Source of the DNA: an uncultured Bacilli bacterium | Lineage (GTDB): Bacteria > Bacillota_I > Bacilli_A > RF39 > UBA660 | Direction of reading: 5' to 3' | NCBI GenBank assembly: GCA_944358505.1 | Contig: CALVRG010000043.1 | Span: 1-36,303, forward strand | DNA: 36,303 nucleotides | Shown: piece by piece, positions 9,085 to 16,382 of the stretch | How positions within the stretch are numbered: the first letter of the stretch is position 1 | Layout of the letters: each line of letters begins with the position of its first letter | Position numbers and translations under genes: made by a program | The notes under the pieces: generated by a model | Told to the model about the DNA's origin: nothing | Seen by the model: the letters and a program-made list of their open reading frames with translations, nothing else | Databases searched by the model: none

Positions 9085-10366
9085 CTTTAAGTTCCTTCTT
9101 CTTTCTTCTTTTTACTAAATTTCTATAAATTGGTACAGCTTTAGTGAAGGCAAAGTAATAAAAAGGGTTAATTACATAATCAAACTCTCCCATAAACTCA
9201 ATGTAGTCACCGCCAAATTTTTTCTTGAATTCATGTAAGCCAAGCCTAGGATTATCTTTTGATAAATCACCAATAGTGCCGAATTGGTCATAAATTTGTA
9301 ATCCCCTATTTTTACAAAACTTTAAGTGTTCATAATAAGTATGATAATTCACATAAGTCTCTGTTAAAATATTGTGATTACCAGCATACAAAACCCAAGC
9401 TTTATTACCATATTCTAAAATCATGTGTGCTGATAAAGTTACTTCATTGCCATACTCTATTAAATAAGTGTTATACTTTTCTATTTCTCTATTTAAGCTT
9501 TCATTTTGTCGTGTTAACTCCTTAAGCTTGTTTTTAACACTTTTTGACATATTTTCTTTAGGTAATTCCTCGATTTTTTTATTGACATCTTTTAGTTCTT
9601 CTTTTAAGACTTTTAAACTTTCCTCAATATTAACTTTACCTAAAAATAAAGTAGCTTTATTATCTTCATTAAATAATTTATACAAAGTTTTATAATAATC
9701 TATTCCATAAGAAACAAAGTCTTTTCTAGATTCAGTTAACATCATTAAATGATAGAAAGTGGGTAAGTCTTTTTCACTACCGATAACAACTTTAGTCTTA
9801 AGCTTTAATGATTTAGCAATCCTTTGCTTTGTGGTTTTAGAAAAATGATTTTCAATTTCCTCCATACTTTGATTTAAATCAATTCTAAAAGTATATCTTG
9901 GTTGCATTGTTTCAAAATTTTTAGTAAAACCTAAATGTTTATATCCAAGTCTTAATAATTCATTATAAATTTTTCTATCTAAAGATTCAAATTCAGTTAT
10001 TTCGCCTTTATAATTTTCTTTTCTCCAAATAATATCGGGATCGATCTTTACATAGATGGCTTTTTTCTTTTTTGCAAATTTTACAATTTCTTCTGTAAAC
10101 TTATCTAGAATTTTAAAATTATTAAAATCAAGAACATATCCTCTTGGAGCATATAAATAACAAAGTCCTAAAGGTAGACTTTTTTTTAAAAGCAAAGTAG
10201 CAGAGATTATTTTTTTATTATCTACTAATCCTAAATAATAAGGGATAAGGCCTCTTTCTTTTTTTACAAGTTCACCCCAATCATAAGACTGTAAAAAATG
10301 ACTTTTATAAGGATTATTTTTAACAAATTTTTCGTATTCATTTTTTTCTAAAATTTTTAATTTCAT
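9065..10366 (-). CDS. FemABX-family peptidyltransferase-like protein 4
   Basis: The 433-residue product has the FemABX order: YLYAPRGYVLDF, VKIDPDIIWRKE, KTTKQRIAKSLKL, a coiled-coil arm near residues 245-290, YDQFGTIGDLS, and FKKKFGGDYIEFMGEFDYV. It is the most divergent of the four: where the others have RIDPYV or KIDPYV it has KIDPDI, and it carries an Asp-Gln-Phe in the segment that is YNxY in the others. It is the first gene of a two-gene operon with its own near-consensus promoter and an AAGGA site seven to eight bases upstream of the ATG. It may add a different residue or position of the bridge; that is inference. Confidence 0.9.
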   Translation of the reverse strand: MKLKILEKNEYEKFVKNNPYKSHFLQSYDWGELVKKERGLIPYYLGLVDNKKIISATLLLKKSLPLGLCYLYAPRGYVLDFNNFKILDKFTEEIVKFAKKKKAIYVKIDPDIIWRKENYKGEITEFESLDRKIYNELLRLGYKHLGFTKNFETMQPRYTFRIDLNQSMEEIENHFSKTTKQRIAKSLKLKTKVVIGSEKDLPTFYHLMMLTESRKDFVSYGIDYYKTLYKLFNEDNKATLFLGKVNIEESLKVLKEELKDVNKKIEELPKENMSKSVKNKLKELTRQNESLNREIEKYNTYLIEYGNEVTLSAHMILEYGNKAWVLYAGNHNILTETYVNYHTYYEHLKFCKNRGLQIYDQFGTIGDLSKDNPRLGLHEFKKKFGGDYIEFMGEFDYVINPFYYFAFTKAVPIYRNLVKRRKKKELKDEIERN

Positions 10367-10390
10367 TTTTTCACATCCTTAACTACTAAA

Positions 10391-10419
10391 AGTATAGTTT
10401 ATTTAACTTTACCTGTCAA
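10391..10419 (-). promoter_or_regulatory. Near-consensus sigma-A promoter of femX-like genes 4 and 3
   Basis: Minus-strand TTGACA (10419-10414), 17-bp spacer, TATACT (10396-10391), 25 bases before the start codon. It lies just downstream of the terminator of the preceding gene. Confidence 0.85.
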
Positions 10420-10442
10420 TTTTAGTATACCCAAAAAGTAAA

Positions 10443-10466
10443 AAAATAAAAGAGCCTAAGCCCTTT
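10443..10466 (-). terminator. Terminator of the 85-residue coiled-coil gene
   Basis: On the minus strand the RNA forms AAAGGGC-UUAG-GCUCUUU with one G-U pair, followed by UUUUAUUUUUUU. The stem includes the stop codon. On the plus strand the G-U becomes an A-C mismatch, so it should work mainly one way. Confidence 0.65.
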
Positions 10467-10722
10467 ACATCATATATTTATCATTATTATTACCATATCC
10501 AGTATTTTGACTATCATATCCTCTTGGTGAAATCATACTTGATTCAATTCTATTAACTCTATTTTCTAATCTTCTCATTTGTCTTTCAAGTCTATTCACC
10601 TGATTTTCTAAATTATTAATTCTTTGATTCATATTACTATTGTTAGGAAACATTCCATGATACCCCATTGCGAGATTATTCATATTTGGATTCATTGGCC
10701 ACATGGGCATTTCTTGATTCAT
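10465..10722 (-). CDS. Small Met/Asn-rich coiled-coil protein, possibly spore-associated
   Basis: I do not recognise a family. The 85-residue product has a Met/Asn/Pro-rich head, a central segment of about 35 residues with leucine, isoleucine and valine spaced as heptads (INNLENQVNRLERQM and onward), and a Gly/Asn/Tyr tail. The heptads predict a short parallel coiled coil that would oligomerise. It has GTGAGG before the ATG, ends in its own terminator, and stands divergent from trmB across a short gap with a palindrome. Low-complexity N/M/Y composition with a coiled coil resembles some spore-coat or exosporium-associated small proteins, and spore genes occur in the window, but that role is a guess. 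Confidence 0.65.
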   Translation of the reverse strand: MNQEMPMWPMNPNMNNLAMGYHGMFPNNSNMNQRINNLENQVNRLERQMRRLENRVNRIESSMISPRGYDSQNTGYGNNNDKYMM

Positions 10723-10751
10723 ATTATTATCCTCACTTTCAAAATATTATA

Positions 10752-10767
10752 TTCTAAACATTTAGAA
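10752..10767. promoter_or_regulatory. Perfect 7-bp palindrome between divergent genes
   Basis: TTCTAAA-CA-TTTAGAA lies between the divergent 85-residue gene and trmB and abuts a TATAAT-like box on the minus strand (10751-10746). It could be an operator for one or both genes. In such AT-rich DNA it could also be chance. Confidence 0.3.
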
Positions 10768-10799
10768 ATTATGCTAAACTATTAAATGGAGGAAATTTT

Positions 10800-11426
10800 A
10801 TGCGACTTAGAAATGTAAAAAATAAAGAAGAAATATTAAATAATTGTGAATATCTAATAAAAAGTCCAGAAAAATATCAAAAGAAATGGCATGAATTATT
10901 TAATAATGATAATCCAATTTATCTTGAGATAGGAATGGGAAAAGGAAAATTTATAATAGAAAATGCCCTTCAACACCCAAATATTAATTACATAGGTATA
11001 GAGAAGTTTGATAGTGTAGTTGCTACTGCTATTAAGAAATTACCTAAAAATATTCCTAATCTACGTTTAATTAGAATGAATGCTTTAGACATAGATAAAA
11101 TATTTTTTAAAGAAATTAATTTAATTTATTTAAATTTTTCAGATCCTTGGCCTAAAAAAAGATGGTACGATAGACGCTTGACTAGTAAAATCTTTCTAAA
11201 TAAATATGAGTCTTTATTTAAAGATAAAAAACAAATAGAAATGAAAACAGATAATGAAGGTCTTTTTATTTATTCTTTGGAGTCACTAAGTGAAGCAGGA
11301 TATAAACTAAATGACATTTCTTTTGATTATCACAAAACACATACTGATATAATAATGAGTGAATATGAAGAAAGATTTAACAAACAAGGAAAAAACGTCT
11401 ATCATCTTTTTGCACAAAAAAAGTGA
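10800..11426 (+). CDS. trmB: tRNA (guanine-N7-)-methyltransferase
   Basis: TrmB uses S-adenosylmethionine to form 7-methylguanosine at position 46 in the variable loop of tRNAs. The 208-residue protein has the SAM-binding motif LEIGMGKGKF near residue 41, IGIEKFDSVV, the family hallmark NFSDPWPKKRWYDRRLT near residue 110, and the C-terminal SEYEERFNKQGKNVYHLF. GGAGG sits seven bases before the ATG. It ends in TGA inside the promoter region of the next operon. Length and motifs are normal for Firmicute TrmB. Confidence 0.96.
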   Translation: MRLRNVKNKEEILNNCEYLIKSPEKYQKKWHELFNNDNPIYLEIGMGKGKFIIENALQHPNINYIGIEKFDSVVATAIKKLPKNIPNLRLIRMNALDIDKIFFKEINLIYLNFSDPWPKKRWYDRRLTSKIFLNKYESLFKDKKQIEMKTDNEGLFIYSLESLSEAGYKLNDISFDYHKTHTDIIMSEYEERFNKQGKNVYHLFAQKK

Positions 11427-11452
11427 CAAAAATAATAAATGTTTGTTATAAT
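11423..11452 (+). promoter_or_regulatory. Extended -10 promoter of the lipoprotein-YtxH operon
   Basis: GTGACA (11423-11428), 18-bp spacer, TGT-TATAAT with the hexamer at 11447-11452. The -35 box overlaps the trmB stop. A GGGTG ribosome site follows. Confidence 0.65.
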
Positions 11453-11475
11453 TATAAAAGAGTGGGTGTTGCATA

Positions 11476-12153
11476 TTGAAAAAGAGAATATTAATATTAA
11501 TAATTTGTGTTTTAACATTAACAGGCTGCACTAATTTAAATAATAAGAATATAGATGAACTGATAGATATAATATTATTAGATAAAAGTAATCTTAAAAA
11601 TAAAGTTTTTGATGGTTATAGTTATTATATTCCTAAAGGATTAAAATTAACAAATAAAGATGAGTATAACATGAGTCTATTAGATGAATATAATAATACT
11701 TACTATTTTTATATAGATATAATAAGTTATTATAACCAAGAAAAATTAGACTATAAGATTAATGATAAAGCTTATTTTTCTAAAAAAATAGAATATCAAA
11801 ACAAAGAAGGGTATCTAGAAATAAATAAAATACAAAATACCGATAAATATTTTATTGAATATATGTATAATTATGGAAAAATGGAAGCATATGTTGATAA
11901 AAACAATTTAAACAGTGCAATTATAAATATGAGTAGTATATTAAAATCTATAGAATTTAATAGGACTGTTTTAGAAAGCTTGATTGGCAATAATGTTTTA
12001 AATTATAAAGAGGATGTGTATGATGTTATGAAACCTAAAGGTAGTACTGCTACCAAAAATACATATCTAGAGTATGAGGAAAAATATGGTGTTTATGAAG
12101 GCTATGGAAATAATGATAATAGAGAAGATACTATAGAAATAAAAGAAGATTAA
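11476..12153 (+). CDS. Predicted lipoprotein of unknown function
   Basis: The 225-residue product begins at a TTG, the only start in frame that keeps the whole signal peptide, seven bases after GGTG. KKRILILIICVLTLTGC gives a short basic n-region, a hydrophobic core and an LTGC lipobox, so Cys18 should be lipidated and the protein held on the outer face of the membrane. The rest is rich in Lys, Asn and Tyr, with a probable alpha/beta body (FDGYSYYIPKGLKL, then paired strands) and an acidic, low-complexity tail after about residue 185. I do not recognise a family. It opens an operon with a disordered acidic protein, a DUF948-like protein and a YtxH-like protein. Confidence 0.75.
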   Translation: MKKRILILIICVLTLTGCTNLNNKNIDELIDIILLDKSNLKNKVFDGYSYYIPKGLKLTNKDEYNMSLLDEYNNTYYFYIDIISYYNQEKLDYKINDKAYFSKKIEYQNKEGYLEINKIQNTDKYFIEYMYNYGKMEAYVDKNNLNSAIINMSSILKSIEFNRTVLESLIGNNVLNYKEDVYDVMKPKGSTATKNTYLEYEEKYGVYEGYGNNDNREDTIEIKED

Positions 12154-12172
12154 GAAAGGCGAGTGTGTACCT

Positions 12173-13117
12173 ATGAAGATATTAGATAAACTAAAAAATG
12201 CTCTTTTTGAAGAAGAATATGTTGAAGTGGAAGAAAAAAAAGAAATAAAAAAGAAAGAAAAACCAATTGCAAAAAAAGTAATATTAGAAGATCAAAAACC
12301 TAAAAAGCCTCTTCCAAAAGAAGATGTAATTGTTGAAGAAGAAAAAAATGATAAATTAAATACACCAAATAGAGATTTTAAGTTTAAAGCTATTTTAGAT
12401 GATGATTTTATTGATTTAGAAGAGAAAAAAGAAATCCACGCTCCTAAAACAGAACCAAAACCTCTTCCAAAAGAACCTAAAGTAGAAAACTTTGCTTACA
12501 AAGAAGAAAGAAAAAAAGATGAGAAAAGACCATATGGATCTAACATAGAAAATGAATTTAAAATACATGAGTACGGAAGTATTTCAAGGCAAAAAGAGAA
12601 AAAAGAATTTCGTCCTTCTCCAATAATTTCCCCAATTTATGGAGTTTTAGATCAAAATTACAAAAAAGACGATATTGTGACAAAAAAAGAGGTTAGAATA
12701 ACAAGTAGTTATAAATCAAAAAATATTGATGTAGATAGCGTCAGAGAAAAAGCTTATGGTAATAGTGATGATATCTTTGAAGAAGAATTAACTTCAAATA
12801 AACAAAAAGAAGAAGAAAAAGTTAAAACTATTTTTGAAGATAATAATGATATAAAAGAGGAAGATAGCCTTTTAGACATAAGTGAAGATAATACACCATC
12901 AGTTGCTAAAGTAACAATGGGAGATGCTGAAGAATATTATAGTGATTTAGGACTAGAATATAACATTGATTATAAAGATGAATCACACGAGAAAGCAACA
13001 GGTAGAAGAATAGACTTAAAAAAAGAAGAGTATGATTTAGAAACAGATAGTACTAGTATTGAAGACAATCTATTTGATTTAATCGATTCAATGTATGATG
13101 AAAAGAAAGGAGAATAA
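12173..13117 (+). CDS. Highly charged, mostly disordered protein with a short conserved motif
   Basis: The 314-residue product is dominated by Glu, Lys and Asp with almost no hydrophobic core, so most should be disordered. Two parts stand out. The N-terminus MKILDKLKNALFEEEYVEVEE looks like a short amphipathic membrane-targeting helix, similar in style to the N-terminus of SepF. A central motif FRPSPIISPIYGVLDQNY (near residues 144-161) is the only segment with conserved-looking hydrophobic residues; I recall similar SPVISPVYG motifs in hypothetical proteins of related Firmicutes. A division or envelope scaffold role is conceivable but unproven. It lies between the lipoprotein and the DUF948-like gene and is followed by a 2-base gap, so it is operonic. 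Confidence 0.75.
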   Translation: MKILDKLKNALFEEEYVEVEEKKEIKKKEKPIAKKVILEDQKPKKPLPKEDVIVEEEKNDKLNTPNRDFKFKAILDDDFIDLEEKKEIHAPKTEPKPLPKEPKVENFAYKEERKKDEKRPYGSNIENEFKIHEYGSISRQKEKKEFRPSPIISPIYGVLDQNYKKDDIVTKKEVRITSSYKSKNIDVDSVREKAYGNSDDIFEEELTSNKQKEEEKVKTIFEDNNDIKEEDSLLDISEDNTPSVAKVTMGDAEEYYSDLGLEYNIDYKDESHEKATGRRIDLKKEEYDLETDSTSIEDNLFDLIDSMYDEKKGE

Positions 13118-13119
13118 AA

Positions 13120-13392
13120 ATGGAATTTTTAGGGGTAATTTTGGATAGTCTATTAATAGTATTAGTAATTATTTTGATAGTTTTAGGAATTAAAATGTTG
13201 GATACACTAAATAAAGTAAATGCAATACTAGATAATGCACAAAAAAAGATTGATAGTCTAGATGGTGTTTTTAATTTAGTTGACATTGCAAGTAATAAAC
13301 TTTCATTAGTAACTGATACTATAATTAGTGGTATAATTGCATTTATATCAGGTTTATTTGAAAAGAAAGGAAAGAGGGATACTGATGAGTAA
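13120..13392 (+). CDS. DUF948-like small membrane protein
   Basis: The 90-residue product has one N-terminal transmembrane helix (about residues 5-24, LDSLLIVLVIILIVLGI), then an amphipathic helix with KVNAILDNAQKKIDSLDGVFN, a second mildly hydrophobic stretch near residues 60-80, and a basic end. This is the layout of DUF948 proteins, which in Firmicutes are commonly encoded next to YtxH proteins, as here. It overlaps the YtxH-like start by 8 bases. Function is unknown; envelope or stress association is inferred from the family context. Confidence 0.7.
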   Translation: MEFLGVILDSLLIVLVIILIVLGIKMLDTLNKVNAILDNAQKKIDSLDGVFNLVDIASNKLSLVTDTIISGIIAFISGLFEKKGKRDTDE

Positions 13393-13791
13393 AAAGAATG
13401 GAATAGGTAAATTTATATTAGGAACTGCTATTGGTGCTAGTTTAGGAGTTTTATTTGCACCTAAAAAAGGTAGTGAAACAAGGAAAGATTTAAAAGAAAA
13501 ATTGGATGATGTAATATGTAAGATTAAATCGATTGATAAAGAAGAAGTAAAAATAATGTTTGAGGAAAAAGTAGACGAAATAAAAGCTGAATTAGAAGAT
13601 TTAGACAAGGAAAAAGTTATAAAAGTTGCCAAAAAAAAGGTGAAGAAATAAAGAAAAAAACTCAAGAATTAGTTAATTTAGCTGTAGAAAAAGGAACTCC
13701 AATTTTAGAAAAAGCTGCTGAAGAGTTAAGATTAAAAGCTATAGATGTAGTTAGTAGTACATTAGAAAAATTAGAATCAATGGATAAATAA
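13385..13791 (+). CDS. YtxH-like protein, read through a -1 frameshift at an A8 tract
   Basis: The start at 13385 has GAGGG upstream and gives MSKKNGIGKFILGTAIGASL, with the glycine-rich membrane helix and APKKGSETRKDLKEK typical of YtxH. In frame 0 the gene stops at 13649-13651 after 88 codons. At 13631-13638 lies A8 followed by GG, which places A AAA AAG (13633-13639) in the exact phase of a -1 slippery heptamer. After a -1 slip the frame stays open for 49 more sense codons to 13791 (EEIKKKTQELVNLAVEKGTP... LEKLESMDK), giving 135 residues. That continuation has normal codon use and the amphipathic character of YtxH tails. Explanations are programmed frameshifting, transcriptional slippage, a real disruption, or a one-base assembly error. 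Confidence 0.7.
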
Positions 13792-13809
13792 TAAAAAATA
13801 TTAATATAA

Positions 13810-13841
13810 TAGAACTGAAAAAGTTATCAGTTCTATTTTTG
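13810..13841 (+). terminator. Terminator of the lipoprotein-YtxH operon
   Basis: A 9-bp stem (TAGAACTGA at 13810-13818 with TCAGTTCTA at 13827-13835) and a T5 run. Confidence 0.85.
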
Positions 13842-13857
13842 TATTTGTAGGAATTTG

Positions 13858-13886
13858 TTGCATTTTTTTTAAAATAGTGGTATAAT
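13858..13886 (+). promoter_or_regulatory. Strong extended -10 promoter of the adhesin operon
   Basis: TTGCAT (13858-13863), 17-bp spacer ending in TGG, TATAAT (13881-13886). TGn precedes the -10 hexamer. A GGGGGG ribosome site follows just before the ATG at 13917. Confidence 0.85.
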
Positions 13887-13916
13887 ATAGGCACAAAACA
13901 AATTGGGGGGATAAAT

Positions 13917-15737
13917 ATGAAATTATTGAGTAAACATGGGACAAAATTCATGATACTTGCAGCATTAGTTGTAACACTAGGAATATTTTGTATTACAGGG
14001 GCAAAAGCTGCTACAACAGCACCAGAATCATTTACAGCTAATAGTGAGAAAATATTGGCAGGTTATATTAATAACTGGCATTATGCTAAATTAACTAGTA
14101 GTTTAGGGGAATATGTATATTGTAGGAATTTTCACAAAGGTATACCATATGGAGTAAAAATGACTTTAGAAGGTGAAGCACCAGCAGGAATTGCATATAT
14201 TTTATCAAATGGGTATCCTAAAAAAAGCTTTACAGGAAATTCTGATAAGGACTACTATATTACTCAGGCCGCTATTTGGTGGTATCTAGATGAGACAACT
14301 GGTAGTAATAATTTACCTGATTCATTTAAATATACTGGATCAGACCCATATAATATGAGACATTATGTTAAGGAATTAGTAGATGAAGCAAAAAAATACA
14401 CAACTTATGCAACACCAGATATAAAAATTTATGATAATGATGGCACATTAACTTTATCAAGTGACAAAAAATATTATGAATCTAGTGTTATGACAGTAAA
14501 AACACTATATACGACAGGAAATTATACAGTAACTTTATCAAATGCTAAAGAAGGAACTACCATAGTTAATGCTACATCTGAAGCAGTACAATCTTCATTT
14601 TCACCCGATGAGAGTTTTAAAATTAAAGTGCCTGTTGAAAATGTCGATGTAGGTAGTACTAATATTACTGTCAAAGTAACAGCAACAGGATCAATAAATA
14701 AAGCTTATAATTACAAATCAAGTAATTCTTCAAAACAAAGTGTTGTAGGATCTACTTTATATCCGGAAACATCAACAGTAGAAGATCAAACAAATTTAAC
14801 ACTTGAAACTAGTAAAGTAACAATTACTAAAATAGATGATGAAACTGAAGAGCCATTAGCAGGAGCAACTTTTGTTGTTAAAGATAGTAATGGTAAAGAA
14901 GTTGCAACATGGACATCTACAACATCATCTCATGTAATTAAAAATTTACCTAATGGTACTTATACATTACAAGAAACAAAAGCACCGTCTGGTTATATTT
15001 TAAACGACAAAATAGTTGAATTTACAATAACTGATACCAATAGAAATATTGCTATTAGATTTAGAAATAAAGAAATTGAAAAAAATGCAACGATTATAAA
15101 AATTGATGCTATCACTAAAAATCCAGTAGCAGGAGCAGTATTAGTAGTAAAAGATAGTAATGGCAATATTATAGAAGAATTTGTAACTACTACTACTCCA
15201 CACCAATTAAAAGATTTAAAAGATGGTACTTATACGGTAGAAGAAACAAAAGCACCTGCTGGATACAAAAAAAGTGATGAAATATATAAATTCACTATTG
15301 ATAAAAATAATCGTGATGTAAAAGTTACTATAGAAAATACACCAATTGAAAAATTAGTTAATATTCTAAAAATTGATGCAAAAACAGGTGAACCTTTAAG
15401 TGGAGCAACTCTTGTTGTTAAAAATAGTGAAGGTAAGGTTATAGAAGAATTTGTAACAACAAATGAAGCACATACAATTATAGGATTAGAAAATGGTGAA
15501 TATACAGTAGAAGAAACAAAAGCACCTGCTGGTTATAAAAAAAGTGATGAAATATATAAATTTACTATTAGTGATGAAACACCTACAGCGGTTGTTATCT
15601 TCGAAAATAATGAGATAGTAGAAGTCCCATTTACTGGTAGTAATAAATCCCTAATGAGTACGTTATTTGGATCAATACTTCTAATATCTGGAGTAGGATT
15701 CGTTTACTACAATGGAAAAAAACAAAAAGTTAAATAA
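13917..15737 (+). CDS. Sortase-anchored thioester-domain/SpaA-repeat adhesin
   Basis: The 606-residue surface protein begins with a signal peptide (cleavage expected after GAKA, near residue 31). A thioester-type domain follows, with Cys69 in VYCRNFHKG and Gln117 in ITQAAIWWYLDE. Cys-Gln pairs of this kind form internal thioesters that bind host surfaces covalently in the TIE class of adhesins. After a beta-rich middle come three SpaA/Cna-B-like repeats starting near residues 300, 390 and 480. Each begins with a KID motif and contains ETKAPxGY; the Lys and Glu are the expected isopeptide partners. It ends with VPFTG near residue 570, a membrane helix and KKQKVK, a standard cell-wall sorting signal. 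The next gene, overlapping by 26 bases, is a sortase. The target ligand is unknown. Confidence 0.9.
   Translation: MKLLSKHGTKFMILAALVVTLGIFCITGAKAATTAPESFTANSEKILAGYINNWHYAKLTSSLGEYVYCRNFHKGIPYGVKMTLEGEAPAGIAYILSNGYPKKSFTGNSDKDYYITQAAIWWYLDETTGSNNLPDSFKYTGSDPYNMRHYVKELVDEAKKYTTYATPDIKIYDNDGTLTLSSDKKYYESSVMTVKTLYTTGNYTVTLSNAKEGTTIVNATSEAVQSSFSPDESFKIKVPVENVDVGSTNITVKVTATGSINKAYNYKSSNSSKQSVVGSTLYPETSTVEDQTNLTLETSKVTITKIDDETEEPLAGATFVVKDSNGKEVATWTSTTSSHVIKNLPNGTYTLQETKAPSGYILNDKIVEFTITDTNRNIAIRFRNKEIEKNATIIKIDAITKNPVAGAVLVVKDSNGNIIEEFVTTTTPHQLKDLKDGTYTVEETKAPAGYKKSDEIYKFTIDKNNRDVKVTIENTPIEKLVNILKIDAKTGEPLSGATLVVKNSEGKVIEEFVTTNEAHTIIGLENGEYTVEETKAPAGYKKSDEIYKFTISDETPTAVVIFENNEIVEVPFTGSNKSLMSTLFGSILLISGVGFVYYNGKKQKVK
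15231..15569 (+). repeat. Near-identical DNA direct repeat in adhesin repeats 2 and 3
   Basis: The 69-bp segments 15231-15299 and 15501-15569 differ at only four bases, 270 bp apart, and encode the same ETKAPAGYKKSDEIYKFTI. Repeat 1 is clearly more diverged at this place. This suggests a recent duplication or gene conversion of one SpaA-like unit. Confidence 0.85.
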
Positions 15738-16362
15738 TAAGAAAAGAATCTCTCCGAATACAGTCGCTTTAATAGGCGCACTTGTAATAACACTTGGGGG
15801 ATTCTTATCTTTTTATAACTTCATTAGTGATGAAAGATTACAAGCTTTTGATTACATGAATGAAAAAATCTATGATAATAAAGAAAATGAAATCTATGAT
15901 GTAAATACAGAAGAAGTAAAATCTACTAATGAAGAGATACCAAGTAATTCAGATATTGAAAGTTATATTGGATATTTAGAAATACCAAAAATAAGCTTTA
16001 AAAGGGGTTTTTATAATCTTGATTCTAAACTTAATACAGTAGAATCTAATATTGAAATAATAAAAGGCAGTGATATGCCTAATGTCATTAATGGCAATTT
16101 AATAATAGCAGGGCATTCTGGTACTGGCTGGAAAGCATTTTTTCAAAATCTTTATAAATTAGAAATAAATGATGAATTAATTGTAATATATAGTGGTGTC
16201 AATTATAAATATAAAATTACAAATATATATAAAGAAAAAAATACAGGTACTGTTTCTATTAAAAGAAATTATGATAAAACAACATTAACATTAATAACTT
16301 GTACTAAAGATGATAGCTCTACACAAACTATTTATATAGCAGAGCTATATACAACAGAATAA
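15712..16362 (+). CDS. Sortase, with Gln in place of the usual catalytic Arg
   Basis: The 216-residue protein has an N-terminal membrane helix (about residues 15-35) and an extracytoplasmic sortase domain. IGYLEIPKI starts the barrel, IIAGHSG holds the catalytic His135, and LTLITC the nucleophile Cys197. Sortases cleave the sorting signal between Thr and Gly and attach the protein to the wall or to a pilin lysine. The third catalytic residue, an Arg just before the last strand, is expected at the Gln205 position (TQTIYIAEL). It overlaps the adhesin gene by 26 bases, without a clear ribosome site, so it is probably translated by coupling and probably processes that adhesin. It resembles class D/E-like housekeeping or pilin sortases, but I cannot fix the class. 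Confidence 0.88.
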   Translation: MEKNKKLNNKKRISPNTVALIGALVITLGGFLSFYNFISDERLQAFDYMNEKIYDNKENEIYDVNTEEVKSTNEEIPSNSDIESYIGYLEIPKISFKRGFYNLDSKLNTVESNIEIIKGSDMPNVINGNLIIAGHSGTGWKAFFQNLYKLEINDELIVIYSGVNYKYKITNIYKEKNTGTVSIKRNYDKTTLTLITCTKDDSSTQTIYIAELYTTE

Positions 16363-16382
16363 ATAAAAAGGGGGTGTTATTA

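Noticed and set aside
13751-13951. Minus-strand ORF over the YtxH terminator and adhesin promoter
   Set aside because: It spans a clear terminator and a strong promoter of the plus strand.
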